A DNA stretch of 64,000 nt from Bacillus cereus (GCF_002584535.1 NZ_NUOT01000062.1:1-64000), one strand, 5' to 3'. Shown: positions 15,907-26,216, counted from the stretch's first letter. The notes: generated from the sequence alone by a model not told the origin. Made by a program: numbers and translations.

Positions 15907-15941
15907 GGTCAAATAAAGTCAAAAAATCAAAAAAGGTCAAA
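15907..15941 (+). promoter_or_regulatory. CtsR operator upstream of clpB
   Basis: GGTCAAA-TAA-AGTCAAA at 15907-15923 is the CtsR heptad direct repeat with its 3-bp spacer, and a further GGTCAAA is at 15935-15941. CtsR represses clp genes until heat stress in Firmicutes. It lies 37 bp or more before the clpB start. Confidence 0.85.
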
Positions 15942-15977
15942 CATCAAGAAGGTTGAAATGTTTGGAGGTTTGTGAAA

Positions 15978-18578
15978 ATGGACTTAAATCAAATGACGAC
16001 AAAAACACAAGAAGCGATTATGAGTGCCCAGTCTTTAGCGTTATCCCATCATCATCAAGAAGTAGATACTGTGCATCTATTACTTGCATTACTCAAACAA
16101 CAAGATGGATTAGCGGTGCGTATCTTTCAAAAAATGAATGTTAATATAGAAGAGTTAACGAAAGGTGTAGAAAGTTTAATTAAGAAGAAGCCTTCTGTAA
16201 CTGGAAGCGGAGCAGAAGCAGGGAAATTATATGTGACGAGCTTATTGCAGCAACTACTTGTAAGGGCGGAGTCTGAAGCGAAAAAACTGCAAGATGATTA
16301 TATTTCAGTGGAACATGTATTGCTCGCATTTTGCGAGGAAAAAGGTGATATACATCAGCTATTTACAAAGTTCCATATTACAAAGGGTATATTGTTACAG
16401 TCTTTAATGGAAGTTAGGGGGAACCAAAGAGTGACTAGTCAAAATCCAGAAGTAACATATGAAGCATTAGAAAAGTATGGTCGTGATTTAGTAGCTGAAG
16501 TAAAACAGGGGAAAATTGATCCTGTCATTGGGCGTGATAGCGAAATCCGCCGCGTCATCCGTATCCTTTCTCGTAAAACGAAAAACAACCCTGTTTTAAT
16601 TGGTGAACCTGGGGTTGGTAAAACAGCGATTGTTGAAGGATTGGCACAACGAATTGTGCGAAAAGATGTACCAGAAGGATTGAAAGATAGAACAATCTTT
16701 GCATTAGATATGAGTGCACTTGTGGCAGGTGCCAAGTTCCGCGGTGAATTTGAAGAGCGTTTGCAAGCTGTTTTAAATGAAATTAAAAAAAGTGAAGGAC
16801 GCATTCTTTTATTCATTGATGAGCTTCATACAATTGTCGGTGCGGGTAAAACAGAAGGAGCCATGGATGCAGGGAATATGCTAAAACCAATGCTTGCCCG
16901 TGGTGAACTGCACTGTATTGGAGCGACTACTTTAGATGAGTACCGAAAATATATTGAGAAAGATCCGGCGTTAGAACGTCGCTTCCAACAAGTGTTAGCA
17001 GAAGAGCCAACAGTAGAAGATACGATTTCTATTTTACGTGGTTTAAAAGAGCGTTTTGAAATTTATCATGGTGTAAATATTCATGACCGTGCGATTGTAG
17101 CGGCGTCTGTATTGTCCGATCGATATATATCCGATCGCTTTTTACCAGATAAAGCAATTGATCTTGTCGATGAAGCGTGCGCAACAATTCGAACAGAAAT
17201 TGATTCCATGCCAACAGAATTAGATGAAGTAACGCGCCGCATTATGCAGTTAGAAATTGAAGAAGCTGCTTTAGGAAAAGAAACAGACCGTGGTAGTCAA
17301 GAAAGATTAAAAACATTGCAACGTGAATTATCTGATTTAAAAGAAGTTGCAAATGGGATGCGAGCGCAGTGGCAAAAAGAAAAAGAAGAAATCCATAAGG
17401 TTCGTGACTTAAGAGAACACCTGGAACGTTTACGTCGTGAACTAGAAGAAGCAGAAGGGAATTATGATTTAAATAAAGCAGCAGAGCTTCGTCATGGTAA
17501 GATTCCAGCGGTGGAAAAAGAATTAAGAGAAGCGGAAGAAAATGGAGCAGGAAATGAACAAGAAAACCGACTGCTTCGTGAGGAAGTTAGTGAAGAAGAA
17601 ATTGCAAATATTGTTTCACGCTGGACAGGAATTCCAGTTGCCAAGCTTGTAGAAGGGGAACGTGAAAAACTGCTGCGCTTAGAGCAAATTTTATCAGAAC
17701 GCGTGATTGGACAGGAGGAAGCAGTGAGTCTTGTGGCAGATGCAGTTCTTCGTGCTCGCGCGGGTATTAAAGATCCAAATCGTCCAATCGGTTCATTTAT
17801 CTTCTTAGGCCCTACAGGTGTAGGGAAAACAGAGCTTGCCAAAACATTAGCACAATCTTTATTTGATAGTGAAGAACAAATGATTCGTATTGATATGTCT
17901 GAGTATATGGAGAAACATGCTGTGTCTCGCTTGATTGGGGCTCCTCCTGGATATGTAGGTTATGAGGAAGGTGGACAATTAACAGAGGCAGTGCGTCGTA
18001 AACCGTATTCCGTTATTTTATTAGATGAAATTGAAAAAGCGCATCCAGAAGTATTCAACATTTTATTACAAATGTTAGATGATGGGCGTATTACAGATTC
18101 ACAAGGACGAACTGTAGATTTCAAAAATACAGTTATTATTATGACATCAAATATTGGTTCAGGCTATTTACTAGAAGGTTTACAAGAAGATGGTGCGATT
18201 AAAGAAGAATCGAGAGAGCTTGTTATGGGGCAGCTTAGAGGACATTTCCGCCCTGAATTTTTAAACCGTGTGGATGAAATTATTTTATTTAAACCACTTA
18301 CAACAAATGAAATTAAAGGCATCGTTGATAAAATTGTGAAAGAATTGCAAGGACGTTTAGTAGATCGTCATATCACGGTGGAATTGACAGAAGCTGCAAA
18401 AGAATTTGTTGTAGAATCTGGATTTGATCCAATGTATGGCGCACGCCCGTTAAAACGATATGTACAGCGTCAAATTGAAACGAAATTAGCAAGAGAATTA
18501 ATTGCAGGAACGATTACAGATAATAGTCATGTCGTTGTTGATGTAGGGAACAATGAATTAGTTATTCATGTAGAGTAA
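15978..18578 (+). CDS. clpB: ATP-dependent disaggregase ClpB
   Basis: ClpB is the hexameric Hsp104-type chaperone that rescues aggregated proteins with DnaK. The 866-aa product has the N-terminal Clp_N repeats, NBD1 with Walker A GEPGVGKT, a long coiled-coil middle domain (about 400-530, rich in Glu, Lys and Arg) and NBD2 with GPTGVGKT, ending in a D2-small domain. A GTG at 15972 is in frame, but GGAGG at 15964-15968 is 9 nt from the ATG at 15978, and the family starts MDLNQMT. CtsR boxes upstream and a terminator downstream mark a single-gene heat-shock unit. Confidence 0.98.
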   Translation: MDLNQMTTKTQEAIMSAQSLALSHHHQEVDTVHLLLALLKQQDGLAVRIFQKMNVNIEELTKGVESLIKKKPSVTGSGAEAGKLYVTSLLQQLLVRAESEAKKLQDDYISVEHVLLAFCEEKGDIHQLFTKFHITKGILLQSLMEVRGNQRVTSQNPEVTYEALEKYGRDLVAEVKQGKIDPVIGRDSEIRRVIRILSRKTKNNPVLIGEPGVGKTAIVEGLAQRIVRKDVPEGLKDRTIFALDMSALVAGAKFRGEFEERLQAVLNEIKKSEGRILLFIDELHTIVGAGKTEGAMDAGNMLKPMLARGELHCIGATTLDEYRKYIEKDPALERRFQQVLAEEPTVEDTISILRGLKERFEIYHGVNIHDRAIVAASVLSDRYISDRFLPDKAIDLVDEACATIRTEIDSMPTELDEVTRRIMQLEIEEAALGKETDRGSQERLKTLQRELSDLKEVANGMRAQWQKEKEEIHKVRDLREHLERLRRELEEAEGNYDLNKAAELRHGKIPAVEKELREAEENGAGNEQENRLLREEVSEEEIANIVSRWTGIPVAKLVEGEREKLLRLEQILSERVIGQEEAVSLVADAVLRARAGIKDPNRPIGSFIFLGPTGVGKTELAKTLAQSLFDSEEQMIRIDMSEYMEKHAVSRLIGAPPGYVGYEEGGQLTEAVRRKPYSVILLDEIEKAHPEVFNILLQMLDDGRITDSQGRTVDFKNTVIIMTSNIGSGYLLEGLQEDGAIKEESRELVMGQLRGHFRPEFLNRVDEIILFKPLTTNEIKGIVDKIVKELQGRLVDRHITVELTEAAKEFVVESGFDPMYGARPLKRYVQRQIETKLARELIAGTITDNSHVVVDVGNNELVIHVE

Positions 18579-18580
18579 AA

Positions 18581-18614
18581 AAAGAGTTCGGATGTAATCC
18601 GGACTCTCTTTTTA
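18581..18614. terminator. Terminator between clpB and yjzD
   Basis: AAAGAGTTCGGA pairs, with one mismatch, with TCCGGACTCTCTTT; T-runs on both strands let it serve both converging genes. Confidence 0.8.
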
Positions 18615-18797
18615 TTAGTGTTGTTCTACTGGTTCGTTTGGAATTGCAGCAGCAATTGCCATTACAAGTACAGCAAGAACAATTGAGAATTTAGACGCTA
18701 GCGCGAAATCGTATACACCGCCAGTCATAGAGCTAATTACGTAGCTCATCATATGTACAAGCATAAACGACCAAATAAAGGCCCAAATTACACGCAT
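18615..18797 (-). CDS. yjzD: YjzD, DUF2929 small membrane protein
   Basis: The 60-aa product has two membrane helices (VIWAFIWSFMLVHMMSYVI and FSIVLAVLVMAIAAAIP) and matches the Bacillus YjzD family. B. subtilis YjzD lies at the same place beside the fabHF region. Function unknown. Confidence 0.85.
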   Translation of the reverse strand: MRVIWAFIWSFMLVHMMSYVISSMTGGVYDFALASKFSIVLAVLVMAIAAAIPNEPVEQH

Positions 18798-18954
18798 CTT
18801 TTCACACCCCTATTCGTTCAATCTGTCCTTATTGTAACACAATTGAAAACAGAATATAGAAAAATATTTGTGGATTTTTCAACGCAAATTCGGATTCTGT
18901 TCATACATTATAAAAGAGTAGTTTTTTATGTTTAGAAAATAAGGCGGGAGAATA

Positions 18955-19689
18955 ATGAGTGTTACGGAACGTTTTTTTTACTTAGAGCAAGAACCGTGTG
19001 TAATTTATTTGCCAGAGAAGCCAAATGGATTCGGTGTCATGCTACTTGGTGATTACAATTATTTTATTGAGAATGGTACAAGTTTATGGATGCAGCATGC
19101 GGGGCGCGCTCATTTTTTAAATGGGCTCATAGAGAATGGATATACGGTTTTTTCATCTAATTTATACGGAAGACATTGGGGGAATGATCAATCGGTTCGT
19201 TTAGCGAAGCGATTGTATCATGTTGTGATGAAGAAAGAAACACTAAACGAACAAATTCATATCATTGCAGATGGAATGGGAGCACTTGTGGCTCTTGAAA
19301 TGATGAATCGGTACCCAGAGTGTATCCGATCTGTGGTGATGCTTACTCCATGCTTAGATTTGCCTGCACATGTGGAATTTGAGAAAGAGCACAAATTTTT
19401 CTATAAAAGGCTAGTGAGAGAGTTATCACTTGCGTATGATGTGAAGGAAGCTTTGTTAGAAGCGAAAATTTCCAAGAAGTCCTTTTCTTATTTACCTTCT
19501 TGTGTACCTGTAAAAATATTTGTACCGACCCAAGAAAAAAAAGCGCGTAAGCAGTTGGTACGAGAATATGAAAAAAAGCGAATAAATGAAAATTGTGAGA
19601 CATCATTATCGTTTCATTTACAAGATGTAAAATATAAAATGGTTCAACATACATGTCGTTTCTTTAAAAAGTATGAGGAAGATTTATGA
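18955..19689 (+). CDS. YjaU-like alpha/beta-hydrolase fold protein without a serine nucleophile
   Basis: The 244-aa protein has the strand-elbow-helix region of an alpha/beta hydrolase (IHIIADGMGALVALEMM at about residues 100-116) and a later MLTPCLDLPAH block. Active members have G-x-S-x-G at the elbow; here the Ser position is Gly (ADGMG). It is therefore probably not a Ser hydrolase. It sits 60 bp before a YjaV-like gene and then comZ, as yjaU-yjaV-comZ in B. subtilis. GCGGGAG supplies the ribosome-binding site. Confidence 0.75.
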   Translation: MSVTERFFYLEQEPCVIYLPEKPNGFGVMLLGDYNYFIENGTSLWMQHAGRAHFLNGLIENGYTVFSSNLYGRHWGNDQSVRLAKRLYHVVMKKETLNEQIHIIADGMGALVALEMMNRYPECIRSVVMLTPCLDLPAHVEFEKEHKFFYKRLVRELSLAYDVKEALLEAKISKKSFSYLPSCVPVKIFVPTQEKKARKQLVREYEKKRINENCETSLSFHLQDVKYKMVQHTCRFFKKYEEDL

Positions 19690-19746
19690 AGCTCCAATAT
19701 ACATAGATGAGGAGCTATTTGTTTAGAGAGGGAAAGGATTGGTGAC

Positions 19747-20607
19747 ATGAAGCGCGTACTGATTATAGGGGCACTTTCGTTTGTAGGCTTTCATCTTGTA
19801 AATAAAATGCTTGCGGAAGAAGTGGAAGTGTATGGCCTTGATTTTGCTGATCTAGAAAGTATGTCAAAGGTAAGTGAAGAAAAGTTATATTTAATTGGGC
19901 GGAATGCTCTGTTTGTGTATTCGTCTATAAGAGGTGAAAATGGATGGAAGACGATAGAAACCGACCATTTTGATGCGGCTTACTTTTGCTTATGTGAACC
20001 GAATCAGCAAAATGGATTTCGGAATGAACGAATCATTTTACAATATTTGAAACGTGTTATCCATATGTGCGAGAGAAAGAAAGTGAAGCTAAATCTACTT
20101 TCTTCTATTGAAGTAGCAAATATGGAAGATGAATCTGAAAATAAACGGTTATTTATGAAAGTAGAGGAAGAGGTAGAAAAGGGAAATATCCATTATAGTA
20201 TTCTACGTGTTCCAGTTTTATATGGCCCATGGCAACCTTCTTTTATGACGTACCATAGGCTCATTCTTTCTGAAATTATGGAAAAGGAATATCAACTTGC
20301 CCAAAATGAAAATGGAGCGGATCTTCTTTATGTAGAAGATGTGTGTGAATATTTATGGGAAAAAGGCAAAAGTGTAGAAAATTTAGGGGTATATAATATG
20401 GTCAGTGGTAAAAAGAATTTATGGGAAAAAGGAATTATGCTTTTAAATGCCGAGGATAAAGTGAAGAAAACTGTTAAAGAGGAAAGTAGAGAAGCGATAA
20501 AGAGTATTTGTATTGAGAAAAACACACCGTTAGAATTCGGTTTAAATAAACAACTGGCACATTTAAAACGATATAAAGAGTTATACGAAGGACAAAACAC
20601 ATGGTAA
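19747..20607 (+). CDS. YjaV-like NAD(P)-binding epimerase-fold protein
   Basis: The 286-aa protein starts with a Rossmann strand and loop (RVLIIGALSFVGFHLVNKM) like extended SDR epimerases, although the central Gly of G-x-x-G-x-x-G is Ser. Later RVPVLYGPWQPSF and NGADLLYVEDVCEYL match SDR substrate and dimer regions. A Y-x-x-x-K catalytic pair is not clear. It is the middle gene of the yjaU-yjaV-comZ group. Substrate unknown; it may be a regulatory or degenerate member. Confidence 0.75.
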   Translation: MKRVLIIGALSFVGFHLVNKMLAEEVEVYGLDFADLESMSKVSEEKLYLIGRNALFVYSSIRGENGWKTIETDHFDAAYFCLCEPNQQNGFRNERIILQYLKRVIHMCERKKVKLNLLSSIEVANMEDESENKRLFMKVEEEVEKGNIHYSILRVPVLYGPWQPSFMTYHRLILSEIMEKEYQLAQNENGADLLYVEDVCEYLWEKGKSVENLGVYNMVSGKKNLWEKGIMLLNAEDKVKKTVKEESREAIKSICIEKNTPLEFGLNKQLAHLKRYKELYEGQNTW

Positions 20608-20660
20608 ACTAGTGTAGAAATAAGGAGTTTGTTACTCCTTTATGGAAAGGATGAAGAACT

Positions 20661-20834
20661 ATGAATGAAAAAAATATGCAGTTTTTACAAATCGCTATGA
20701 AACACCTGCCAGAAGCAAAGGCAATTTTAGATGATAATGGGATTGCACTTGATATGGAAAAAGCACAACCAGTACTAGAGCTATTAATGAAAGTAATGGA
20801 TGAAGCATATGAACTTGGAAAAGCGGGAAAATAA
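20661..20834 (+). CDS. comZ: ComG operon repressor ComZ
   Basis: The 57-aa product (MNEKNMQFLQIAMKHLPEAK, then ALDMEKAQPVLELLMKV) matches Bacillus ComZ, a small protein that lowers expression of the comG DNA-uptake operon. An AAAGGA site precedes the ATG and a strong terminator overlaps the stop. The place upstream of fabH is conserved in Bacillus. Confidence 0.9.
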   Translation: MNEKNMQFLQIAMKHLPEAKAILDDNGIALDMEKAQPVLELLMKVMDEAYELGKAGK

Positions 20835-20864
20835 GGTCGACAATATGTCGGCCTTATTTTTTTA
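20830..20864 (+). terminator. Terminator after comZ
   Basis: AATAAGGTCGACA pairs with TGTCGGCCTTATT (one wobble) across a 3-nt loop, followed by a T-run. It separates comZ from fabH. Confidence 0.85.
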
Positions 20865-20907
20865 CTTAGAAATATATTCTAGACAAATAAACATTTATGT
20901 TTTAGAA

Positions 20908-20924
20908 TTAGTACCAAGTCATAA
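20908..20924. promoter_or_regulatory. FapR box upstream of fabH
   Basis: TTAGTACCAAGTCATAA matches the FapR palindrome TTAGTACCTRGTACTAA at 14 of 17 positions, 29 bp before the fabH start. FapR represses fatty-acid genes and is released by malonyl-CoA. Confidence 0.75.
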
Positions 20925-20952
20925 TAATTGATATAAAGCGGAGGGCTGCGAT

Positions 20953-21885
20953 GTGAACGTAGGCATTTTAGGAATTGGGAGATATGTGCCAGAAAAAGTA
21001 GTCACTAATCAGGATTTAGAGAAAATAATGGATACATCAGATGAATGGATTCGTACGAGAACGGGAATTGCAGAAAGACGCATTGCCGATGATACAATAG
21101 ATACTTCATATATGGCGGTAGAAGCTGCCAAGAAAGCACTTGAAGATGCAGGAATTAGTGGAGAACAAATTGATCTTATTTTGGTGGCAACGGTAACGCC
21201 AGATCAATCTTTCCCAGCAGTTGCTTGCGTGATTCAAGAACAAATTGGTGCTAAGCATGCAGCGGCGATGGATTTAAGTGCGGCATGTGCTGGATTTATG
21301 TACGGAATGATTACAGCGCAGCAATTTATTCAAACGGGAACTTACAAAAATATATTAGTAGTTGGTAGTGATAAACTATCTAAAATTGTTGACTGGAACG
21401 ACCGCAATACAGCCGTATTATTTGGAGATGGAGCAGGTGCTGTTGTCATGGGAGCTGTTTCAGAAGGGAAAGGTGTTCTTTCATTTGAATTAGGAGCAGA
21501 TGGAAGTGGTGGCAAGCATCTTTATCAAGATGAATATGTTATGATGAATGGTAGAGAAGTCTTTAAATTTGCTGTTCGTCAACTTGGTGACTCTTGTCTT
21601 CGCGTTATTGAAAAAGCCGGTCTTACGAAAGAAGATGTGGACTTTTTAGTTCCGCACCAAGCGAATATTCGCATTATGGAATCGGCAAGGGAACGATTAA
21701 ATTTACCACAAGAGAAAATGAGTACAACGATTGAAAAGTTCGGAAATACGTCAGCTTCTTCAATTCCAATTGCGATCGTAGAGGAATTGCAAAATGGACG
21801 TATTCAAGATGGTGATTTAATCATATTAGTTGGCTTTGGTGGCGGATTAACATGGGGAGCAGTTGCTCTTCGTTGGGGTAAATAA
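20953..21885 (+). CDS. fabH: Beta-ketoacyl-ACP synthase III
   Basis: FabH starts type II fatty-acid synthesis by condensing acyl-CoA with malonyl-ACP. The 310-aa product has the catalytic triad Cys112 (SAACAGFM), His235 (PHQANIR) and Asn265 (GNTSASS). It begins at GTG: the overlapping ATG at 20951 would read straight into TGA, and GGAGGG lies 7 nt upstream of the GTG. It is the first gene of a fabH-fabF unit with a FapR box. Confidence 0.97.
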   Translation: MNVGILGIGRYVPEKVVTNQDLEKIMDTSDEWIRTRTGIAERRIADDTIDTSYMAVEAAKKALEDAGISGEQIDLILVATVTPDQSFPAVACVIQEQIGAKHAAAMDLSAACAGFMYGMITAQQFIQTGTYKNILVVGSDKLSKIVDWNDRNTAVLFGDGAGAVVMGAVSEGKGVLSFELGADGSGGKHLYQDEYVMMNGREVFKFAVRQLGDSCLRVIEKAGLTKEDVDFLVPHQANIRIMESARERLNLPQEKMSTTIEKFGNTSASSIPIAIVEELQNGRIQDGDLIILVGFGGGLTWGAVALRWGK

Positions 21886-21915
21886 GGACTGAGAGAAAAA
21901 AGGAGTGTATTTTGT

Positions 21916-23154
21916 ATGGAAAAGAAGCGTGTTGTAATTACAGGATTAGGAGCTGTTACGCCGATTGGAACAGATGTTGAGACAGCTTGGAATAACATTA
22001 AAAAGGGTGTATCTGGAATCGGACGTATTACACGCTTAGATCCTGAACAATTTCCTGCAAAAGTAGCAGCGGAAATTAACGACTTTGAAGTCGAGAAATA
22101 TATAGATAAAAAAGAAGCACGCCGTATGGATCGCTTTACACAATATGCTGTGGCAGCAGCAAAAATGGCTGTTGCAGATGCGAAATTAGAAATTACAGAA
22201 GAAAACGGCCCGCGCATCGGGGTATGGATTGGTTCTGGAATCGGTGGTATGGAAACATACGAGGAGCAATTTAAAATCTATACAGAAAAAGGGGCACGCC
22301 GCGTTAGTCCTTTCTTCGTACCAATGATGATCCCTGATATGGCTGCTGGTCAAGTATCGATTGCAACAGGTGCAAAAGGAATTAATACTTGCTCTGTAAC
22401 AGCTTGTGCATCAGGTGCAAACTCAATTGGTGATGCTTTTAAAGTGATTCAGCGTGGTGATGCAGATGCGATGATTACAGGTGGAGCAGAAGCGCCGTTA
22501 ACAACTATGGCGTTTGCTGGATTCAGTTCAGCTAAAGCATTAACATTTAATGAAGACCCAGCAACAGCATGTCGTCCATTTGATAAAAACAGAAGTGGAT
22601 TTGTAATGGGAGAAGGATCAGGTATTCTTATCCTTGAAGAGTTAGAACATGCATTAGCACGTGGTGCGCATATTTATGCTGAAATTGCTGGATATGGTGC
22701 AACAGGTGATGCGTTCCATATTACAATGCCTGCCCCTGGCGGTGAGGGCGGTGTTCGTGCGATGCGTCAAGCACTAGCAGATGCAGGTCTTCAGCCGGAG
22801 GATATCGATTATATTAATGCCCATGGCACAAGTACAGATGCGAATGAGAAATACGAAACGATGGCAATTAAAGAAACATTTGGTGACCATGCATATAAAG
22901 TAGCAATTAGCTCTACAAAATCAATGACTGGACACTTATTAGGAGCAGCTGGTGCTGTTGAAGCGATTTTCTCTGTTAAATCGATTACAGATGGCGTAAT
23001 TCCGCCAACAATTAACTATGAAACACCAGATCCAGAATGTGATTTAGATTACGTACCAAACAAAGCGAGACATCAAGAAGTACGTACGGTTTTAAGTAAC
23101 TCATTAGGATTCGGTGGCCATAACGCAGTATTAGTATTTAAAAAGTATCAATAA
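21916..23154 (+). CDS. fabF: Beta-ketoacyl-ACP synthase II
   Basis: FabF elongates acyl-ACP chains. The 412-aa product has the Cys-His-His site: Cys164 in TACASGAN, His in NAHGTSTD (about 304) and His in TGHLLGAAG (about 341). AAGGAGTG gives the ribosome-binding site. It is 30 bp from fabH, so co-transcribed, with a terminator after it. Confidence 0.98.
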   Translation: MEKKRVVITGLGAVTPIGTDVETAWNNIKKGVSGIGRITRLDPEQFPAKVAAEINDFEVEKYIDKKEARRMDRFTQYAVAAAKMAVADAKLEITEENGPRIGVWIGSGIGGMETYEEQFKIYTEKGARRVSPFFVPMMIPDMAAGQVSIATGAKGINTCSVTACASGANSIGDAFKVIQRGDADAMITGGAEAPLTTMAFAGFSSAKALTFNEDPATACRPFDKNRSGFVMGEGSGILILEELEHALARGAHIYAEIAGYGATGDAFHITMPAPGGEGGVRAMRQALADAGLQPEDIDYINAHGTSTDANEKYETMAIKETFGDHAYKVAISSTKSMTGHLLGAAGAVEAIFSVKSITDGVIPPTINYETPDPECDLDYVPNKARHQEVRTVLSNSLGFGGHNAVLVFKKYQ

Positions 23155-23168
23155 TATATTGTAGTAAG

Positions 23169-23220
23169 AGGGTGTTTTGAGAAGCAGCAAAGGGGTTGTT
23201 TCTTAAAACACCCTTTTTTA
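23169..23220 (+). terminator. Terminator after fabHF
   Basis: AGGGTGTTTT (23169-23178) pairs with AAAACACCCT (23205-23214) around a 26-nt loop, followed by TTTTTA. Confidence 0.75.
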
Positions 23221-23262
23221 GGTGGGAAAGATCGTCCGATCATACGTAGAATCGATCGGCTT
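23217..23262 (+). repeat. Interspersed repeat R2, short partial copy
   Basis: The text taggtgggaaagatcgtccgatcatacgtagaa resembles the core of the R2 family (taggtggaagagagtgtccgatcatgcgtagaag at 25107 onward). It is truncated on both sides. Confidence 0.45.
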
Positions 23263-23453
23263 TTTTTCATTTATCTTATTCTTCTCTTTTTTTATAATGA
23301 ACGGTATGATGGAAGTAAACAACAAGATACCTATGTTACATATAACAGAAGTCATTCTAAATTTTATAAAAATGTCAAAAACATGATGCTCCTTTTAGTT
23401 ATCAGGTTGGGGTATAAAGAAAAAGCACACGATGAAAAGGAAGTGAAACTCAC

Positions 23454-23957
23454 ATGGTGAACACATTGCATACCTTTTGGGAGGACTCTGATGAGTTCGT
23501 AAACCCAAATCCAGTTACAGATGAAATGATTCGGATTGCAGAAGAAAAATTAGGTTATAAATTACCAGATTCCTACATTTGCTTAATCAAATCGCAAAAT
23601 GGTGGTACACCTGTACAGAATTGTTTTCCTACTACCGTACCTACCTCTTGGGCTGAGGATCATATTTACGTAGCAGGATTCTATGGCATTGGTGGAGAGC
23701 ATGGAATTGATACGGAGGGAATTTACATGATAGAGGAATTTGAATATCCACCTTCTTGTATATATGTAGGAGAATCGCCTACAGCTGGACACGATGCTGT
23801 TTTGTTAGACTATAGCGATTGCGGAAAACAAGGCGAACCAAGAGTAATTCATGTGAATGTAGAAAATTATCAAGATCCAATCATTACGTTCTTAGCGGAC
23901 GATTTCCAAACTTTTTTAGAAGGGTTACTCCCGTACTCTCATTTTGACAAGGATTAA
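23454..23957 (+). CDS. SMI1/KNR4 (SUKH) family protein
   Basis: The 167-aa acidic protein has the SUKH pattern: an N-terminal helix VTDEMIRIAEEKLGYKLPDSYICLI then LIKSQNGG, and later ASCIYVGESP-like and DAVLLDYSDC segments with a TFLEGL end. SUKH proteins are often immunity proteins against polymorphic or contact-dependent toxins, and some act in other contexts. No toxin gene is beside it, so here it is an orphan. The ATG at 23454 follows AAAGGAAG at about 13 nt, which is rather far. Confidence 0.8.
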   Translation: MVNTLHTFWEDSDEFVNPNPVTDEMIRIAEEKLGYKLPDSYICLIKSQNGGTPVQNCFPTTVPTSWAEDHIYVAGFYGIGGEHGIDTEGIYMIEEFEYPPSCIYVGESPTAGHDAVLLDYSDCGKQGEPRVIHVNVENYQDPIITFLADDFQTFLEGLLPYSHFDKD

Positions 23958-24211
23958 ATGTTTGATTGTCGACAAACAGGCTCTTTTTTGAAGGGCCTGC
24001 TTGTATGAACAAAAACCAAATTATAATTCTTATACCCGCCTTTTCCCTTCAGTTTAACAGTGCTCCAACAGAAGTTCCCTTCAGCAAGCACATGCAGGAA
24101 AGATGAAGCTGTGCAATTCGAAACAAATCAAAGCCAATCAAAAGTTTCACTTCATCACTTCGCGTTCGCTCCTTTTCTTGCATATGTATAGAAGAGAGGG
24201 GAGAGGTGAAG

Positions 24212-25000
24212 ATGGGGATTATTCAAACTGCAGATTGGTTGCATCTTTATTATGGACGCCCAGAAAAACTTTGTGAGAAGTTTACAAAATATATTCCATT
24301 GCCAAAAGAAAGATTATATCGTTTTTTAATTTCTAAAGGTATGTATCGACCAGTGATGGAAGGAAAAAAGGAAATTGAGCAGTTAGAGGAAAAACAGATT
24401 TGGAAAGAGCTTGCCAAGGAGTATGAAGAACTTAAGAACTGGTTGCAAGGCCCGGATGTCCCTGTCTTTATTTTATTATCAGATTCATATAATCGCACTG
24501 TGCAAACGGAATATAATGGAAAATCTGGCTTAACAATGCGTCACGTGATTTTCTTATTCGTATGTGGGCGAAATACGGTAGAGGAATTAAAAGCTTTACT
24601 TACACATGAATATCATCACATATGCCGGTTACACCAAATTGAAAAGACAGAAAAGGATTATACATTACTTGATACGATGATAATGGAAGGGCTTGCAGAG
24701 CAAGCGGTGTATGAAAGGCACTCAGAAAAGAGTTATGCACCATGGACATCGTACTTTACAAAAGAAGAAGCGATTCATTATTGGGAGAAGATTGTAAAAA
24801 ACAGAAAAGATATTCAGAGAGGAACAAGGGAGCATGATTATTTATTAAATGGAGTGCAACTGTACCCAAAGATGCTGGGATATGGCGTCGGATTTCATAT
24901 TGTAAAAGATTGTGTGGAACTTGAAAAAGATAATACGCTTTCTTTATTGTCTTTAGATGCAGTCCGCATATTAAATAAAGCGAAAACATTTACTTCTTGA
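24212..25000 (+). CDS. yjaZ: YjaZ-like putative zinc protease (DUF2268)
   Basis: The 262-aa protein contains a zincin motif HEYHH at residues 132-136 (preceded by ALLTHEY) and a downstream MIMEGLAEQ, where the Glu could be the third metal ligand. This fits YjaZ/DUF2268, a predicted Zn-dependent peptidase. There is no signal peptide. A GTG lies at 24206, but GAGAGG is properly spaced for the ATG at 24212. A terminator follows at 25016. Confidence 0.85.
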   Translation: MGIIQTADWLHLYYGRPEKLCEKFTKYIPLPKERLYRFLISKGMYRPVMEGKKEIEQLEEKQIWKELAKEYEELKNWLQGPDVPVFILLSDSYNRTVQTEYNGKSGLTMRHVIFLFVCGRNTVEELKALLTHEYHHICRLHQIEKTEKDYTLLDTMIMEGLAEQAVYERHSEKSYAPWTSYFTKEEAIHYWEKIVKNRKDIQRGTREHDYLLNGVQLYPKMLGYGVGFHIVKDCVELEKDNTLSLLSLDAVRILNKAKTFTS

Positions 25001-25015
25001 TAAGGAATAAATAAG

Positions 25016-25037
25016 AAACTTGGCGCTGCCAAGTTTT
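25016..25037 (+). terminator. Terminator after yjaZ
   Basis: AAACTTGGC pairs perfectly with GCCAAGTTT across GCT, followed by Ts. Confidence 0.9.
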
Positions 25038-25080
25038 TTTGCATGATGAAAATGGAAGTAAGGAGCAGTGGAGAAATAAT

Positions 25081-25360
25081 ATAAAACGAAAGAAAGCCTT
25101 TCTTTCTAGGTGGAAGAGAGTGTCCGATCATGCGTAGAAGCGGTTAAGGCCTTGTTTCTCTTCGTGCCGAGTGAAACAAAAGGAGATAAAAGTACAATTT
25201 CACTTCTGGTGGCTTCGCGCCTTCCAGCGAGGCAAAAATCGCCTCTAGGTCAGGAGCTCCATCCTCCTCACATTCTAAGCGAGCCGCTGCCGCTTTTTGT
25301 TATTATAGCCACGGCTTATATGTCGAAAAAACAAAATGGATATATGAATAGAATATATTT
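25081..25360 (+). repeat. Interspersed repeat R2 interrupted by an R1 copy
   Basis: The left part (25081-25205) has the R2 features aaagcctttctttctaggtgg, agaagcggt and gtgccgagtgaaacaaaaggag. The right part (25302-25360) has the R2 end (tatagccacggcttatatg, aaaacaaaatggatatatga). Between them lies an R1 unit (25208-25300). In the copy at 36060 these two parts are joined without R1, so R1 appears inserted into R2. Confidence 0.55.
25208..25300 (+). repeat. Interspersed repeat R1, copy A (5' truncated)
   Basis: It shares ggtggcttcgcgccttcc, then caggagctccatcctcctc, then gagccgctgccgctttttg with copies B and C. The stem GAGGC/GCCTC is intact. It lacks the ctagctcc start seen in the other copies. 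Confidence 0.8.
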
Positions 25361-25434
25361 CCTTTAGTGGAATAAATTTTTTAAAAACTGAACATAATGA
25401 GATGTACAAACAGTAATAAAGTGAGGGGTAGAAA

Positions 25435-26181
25435 ATGTTATATCTACATGATGTATGGGTAAATTGGTTTGAAGGTGAAGAAAATGGGTATAACGTTTGT
25501 AATTTTTACGAATGGCGGAAGGATGATACGATCGAATTATTAGATCAAGTGCCATTATTAAAAGTAGATTCTACATTATATCATTACATCGAGAACGAAT
25601 TATTGGAACTTCCGCAAAAATTATTGGAAGACGTACATCATAAGGCGTATATTCGTAAAAATCATGAGCGTTTGCAACAGGAGTATTGTTTTGTTGTAAC
25701 AGATGGAAAAGGAATTATTGCAGTGGATTCAATTGGCTACAATGTGCCGATTCGAAAAAGTAGGCTTATTCCACGTCAAGAGCAGATGGTATATGAGATG
25801 GTAGAAAATGTACAAGCAGAAAACTATGAGTTTCAAATGGAAGAATCACAAAAAGAACATCATATTTTATCGCCATCGCCATATATTATGAATGGCTTAA
25901 CGCGTAAAGAAAGACAATTAAAACAATTGCTTTTTATGGCGCTAGATCAACTACATACAACGAAAAATCCAGCTGAGATTCGCTATTGGTATACAGAATG
26001 GGATCCATCTGCATATGGAACTGTTCAACATATGAAATTTGAAGATGTTTGGGAGCGCCTTTATGAAGAAGCGCAATATGGCTGGTCAGAGAAGCATGAA
26101 CAGCTATGTGAACGCCTTGTAAAAGGGCAACCATTCTTTGAAAAGCTATGGGAAATGGAAAATGAGCAAAAGGTAAATTAA
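25435..26181 (+). CDS. yjbA: YjbA family protein (DUF3603)
   Basis: The 248-aa protein ([20 protein letters not shown] at the start; [14 protein letters not shown] near residue 185) matches the Bacillus YjbA/DUF3603 family, whose gene stands before trpS in B. subtilis too. It is acidic and soluble, with no known activity. GTGAGGGG supplies the ribosome-binding site. A strong terminator follows its stop. Confidence 0.85.
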   Translation: MLYLHDVWVNWFEGEENGYNVCNFYEWRKDDTIELLDQVPLLKVDSTLYHYIENELLELPQKLLEDVHHKAYIRKNHERLQQEYCFVVTDGKGIIAVDSIGYNVPIRKSRLIPRQEQMVYEMVENVQAENYEFQMEESQKEHHILSPSPYIMNGLTRKERQLKQLLFMALDQLHTTKNPAEIRYWYTEWDPSAYGTVQHMKFEDVWERLYEEAQYGWSEKHEQLCERLVKGQPFFEKLWEMENEQKVN

Positions 26182-26210
26182 AAAAACCGCCAAATTTGGC
26201 GGTTTTTTTA
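26181..26210 (+). terminator. Terminator after yjbA
   Basis: AAAAAACCGCCAAA pairs perfectly with TTTGGCGGTTTTTT. Confidence 0.9.
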
Positions 26211-26216
26211 ATTTAG

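Noticed and set aside
24004-24190. Intergenic stretch before yjaZ searched for a gene or riboswitch
   Set aside because: No coherent frame, SD or strong stem apart from a weak hairpin after the SUKH gene at 23974-24004.
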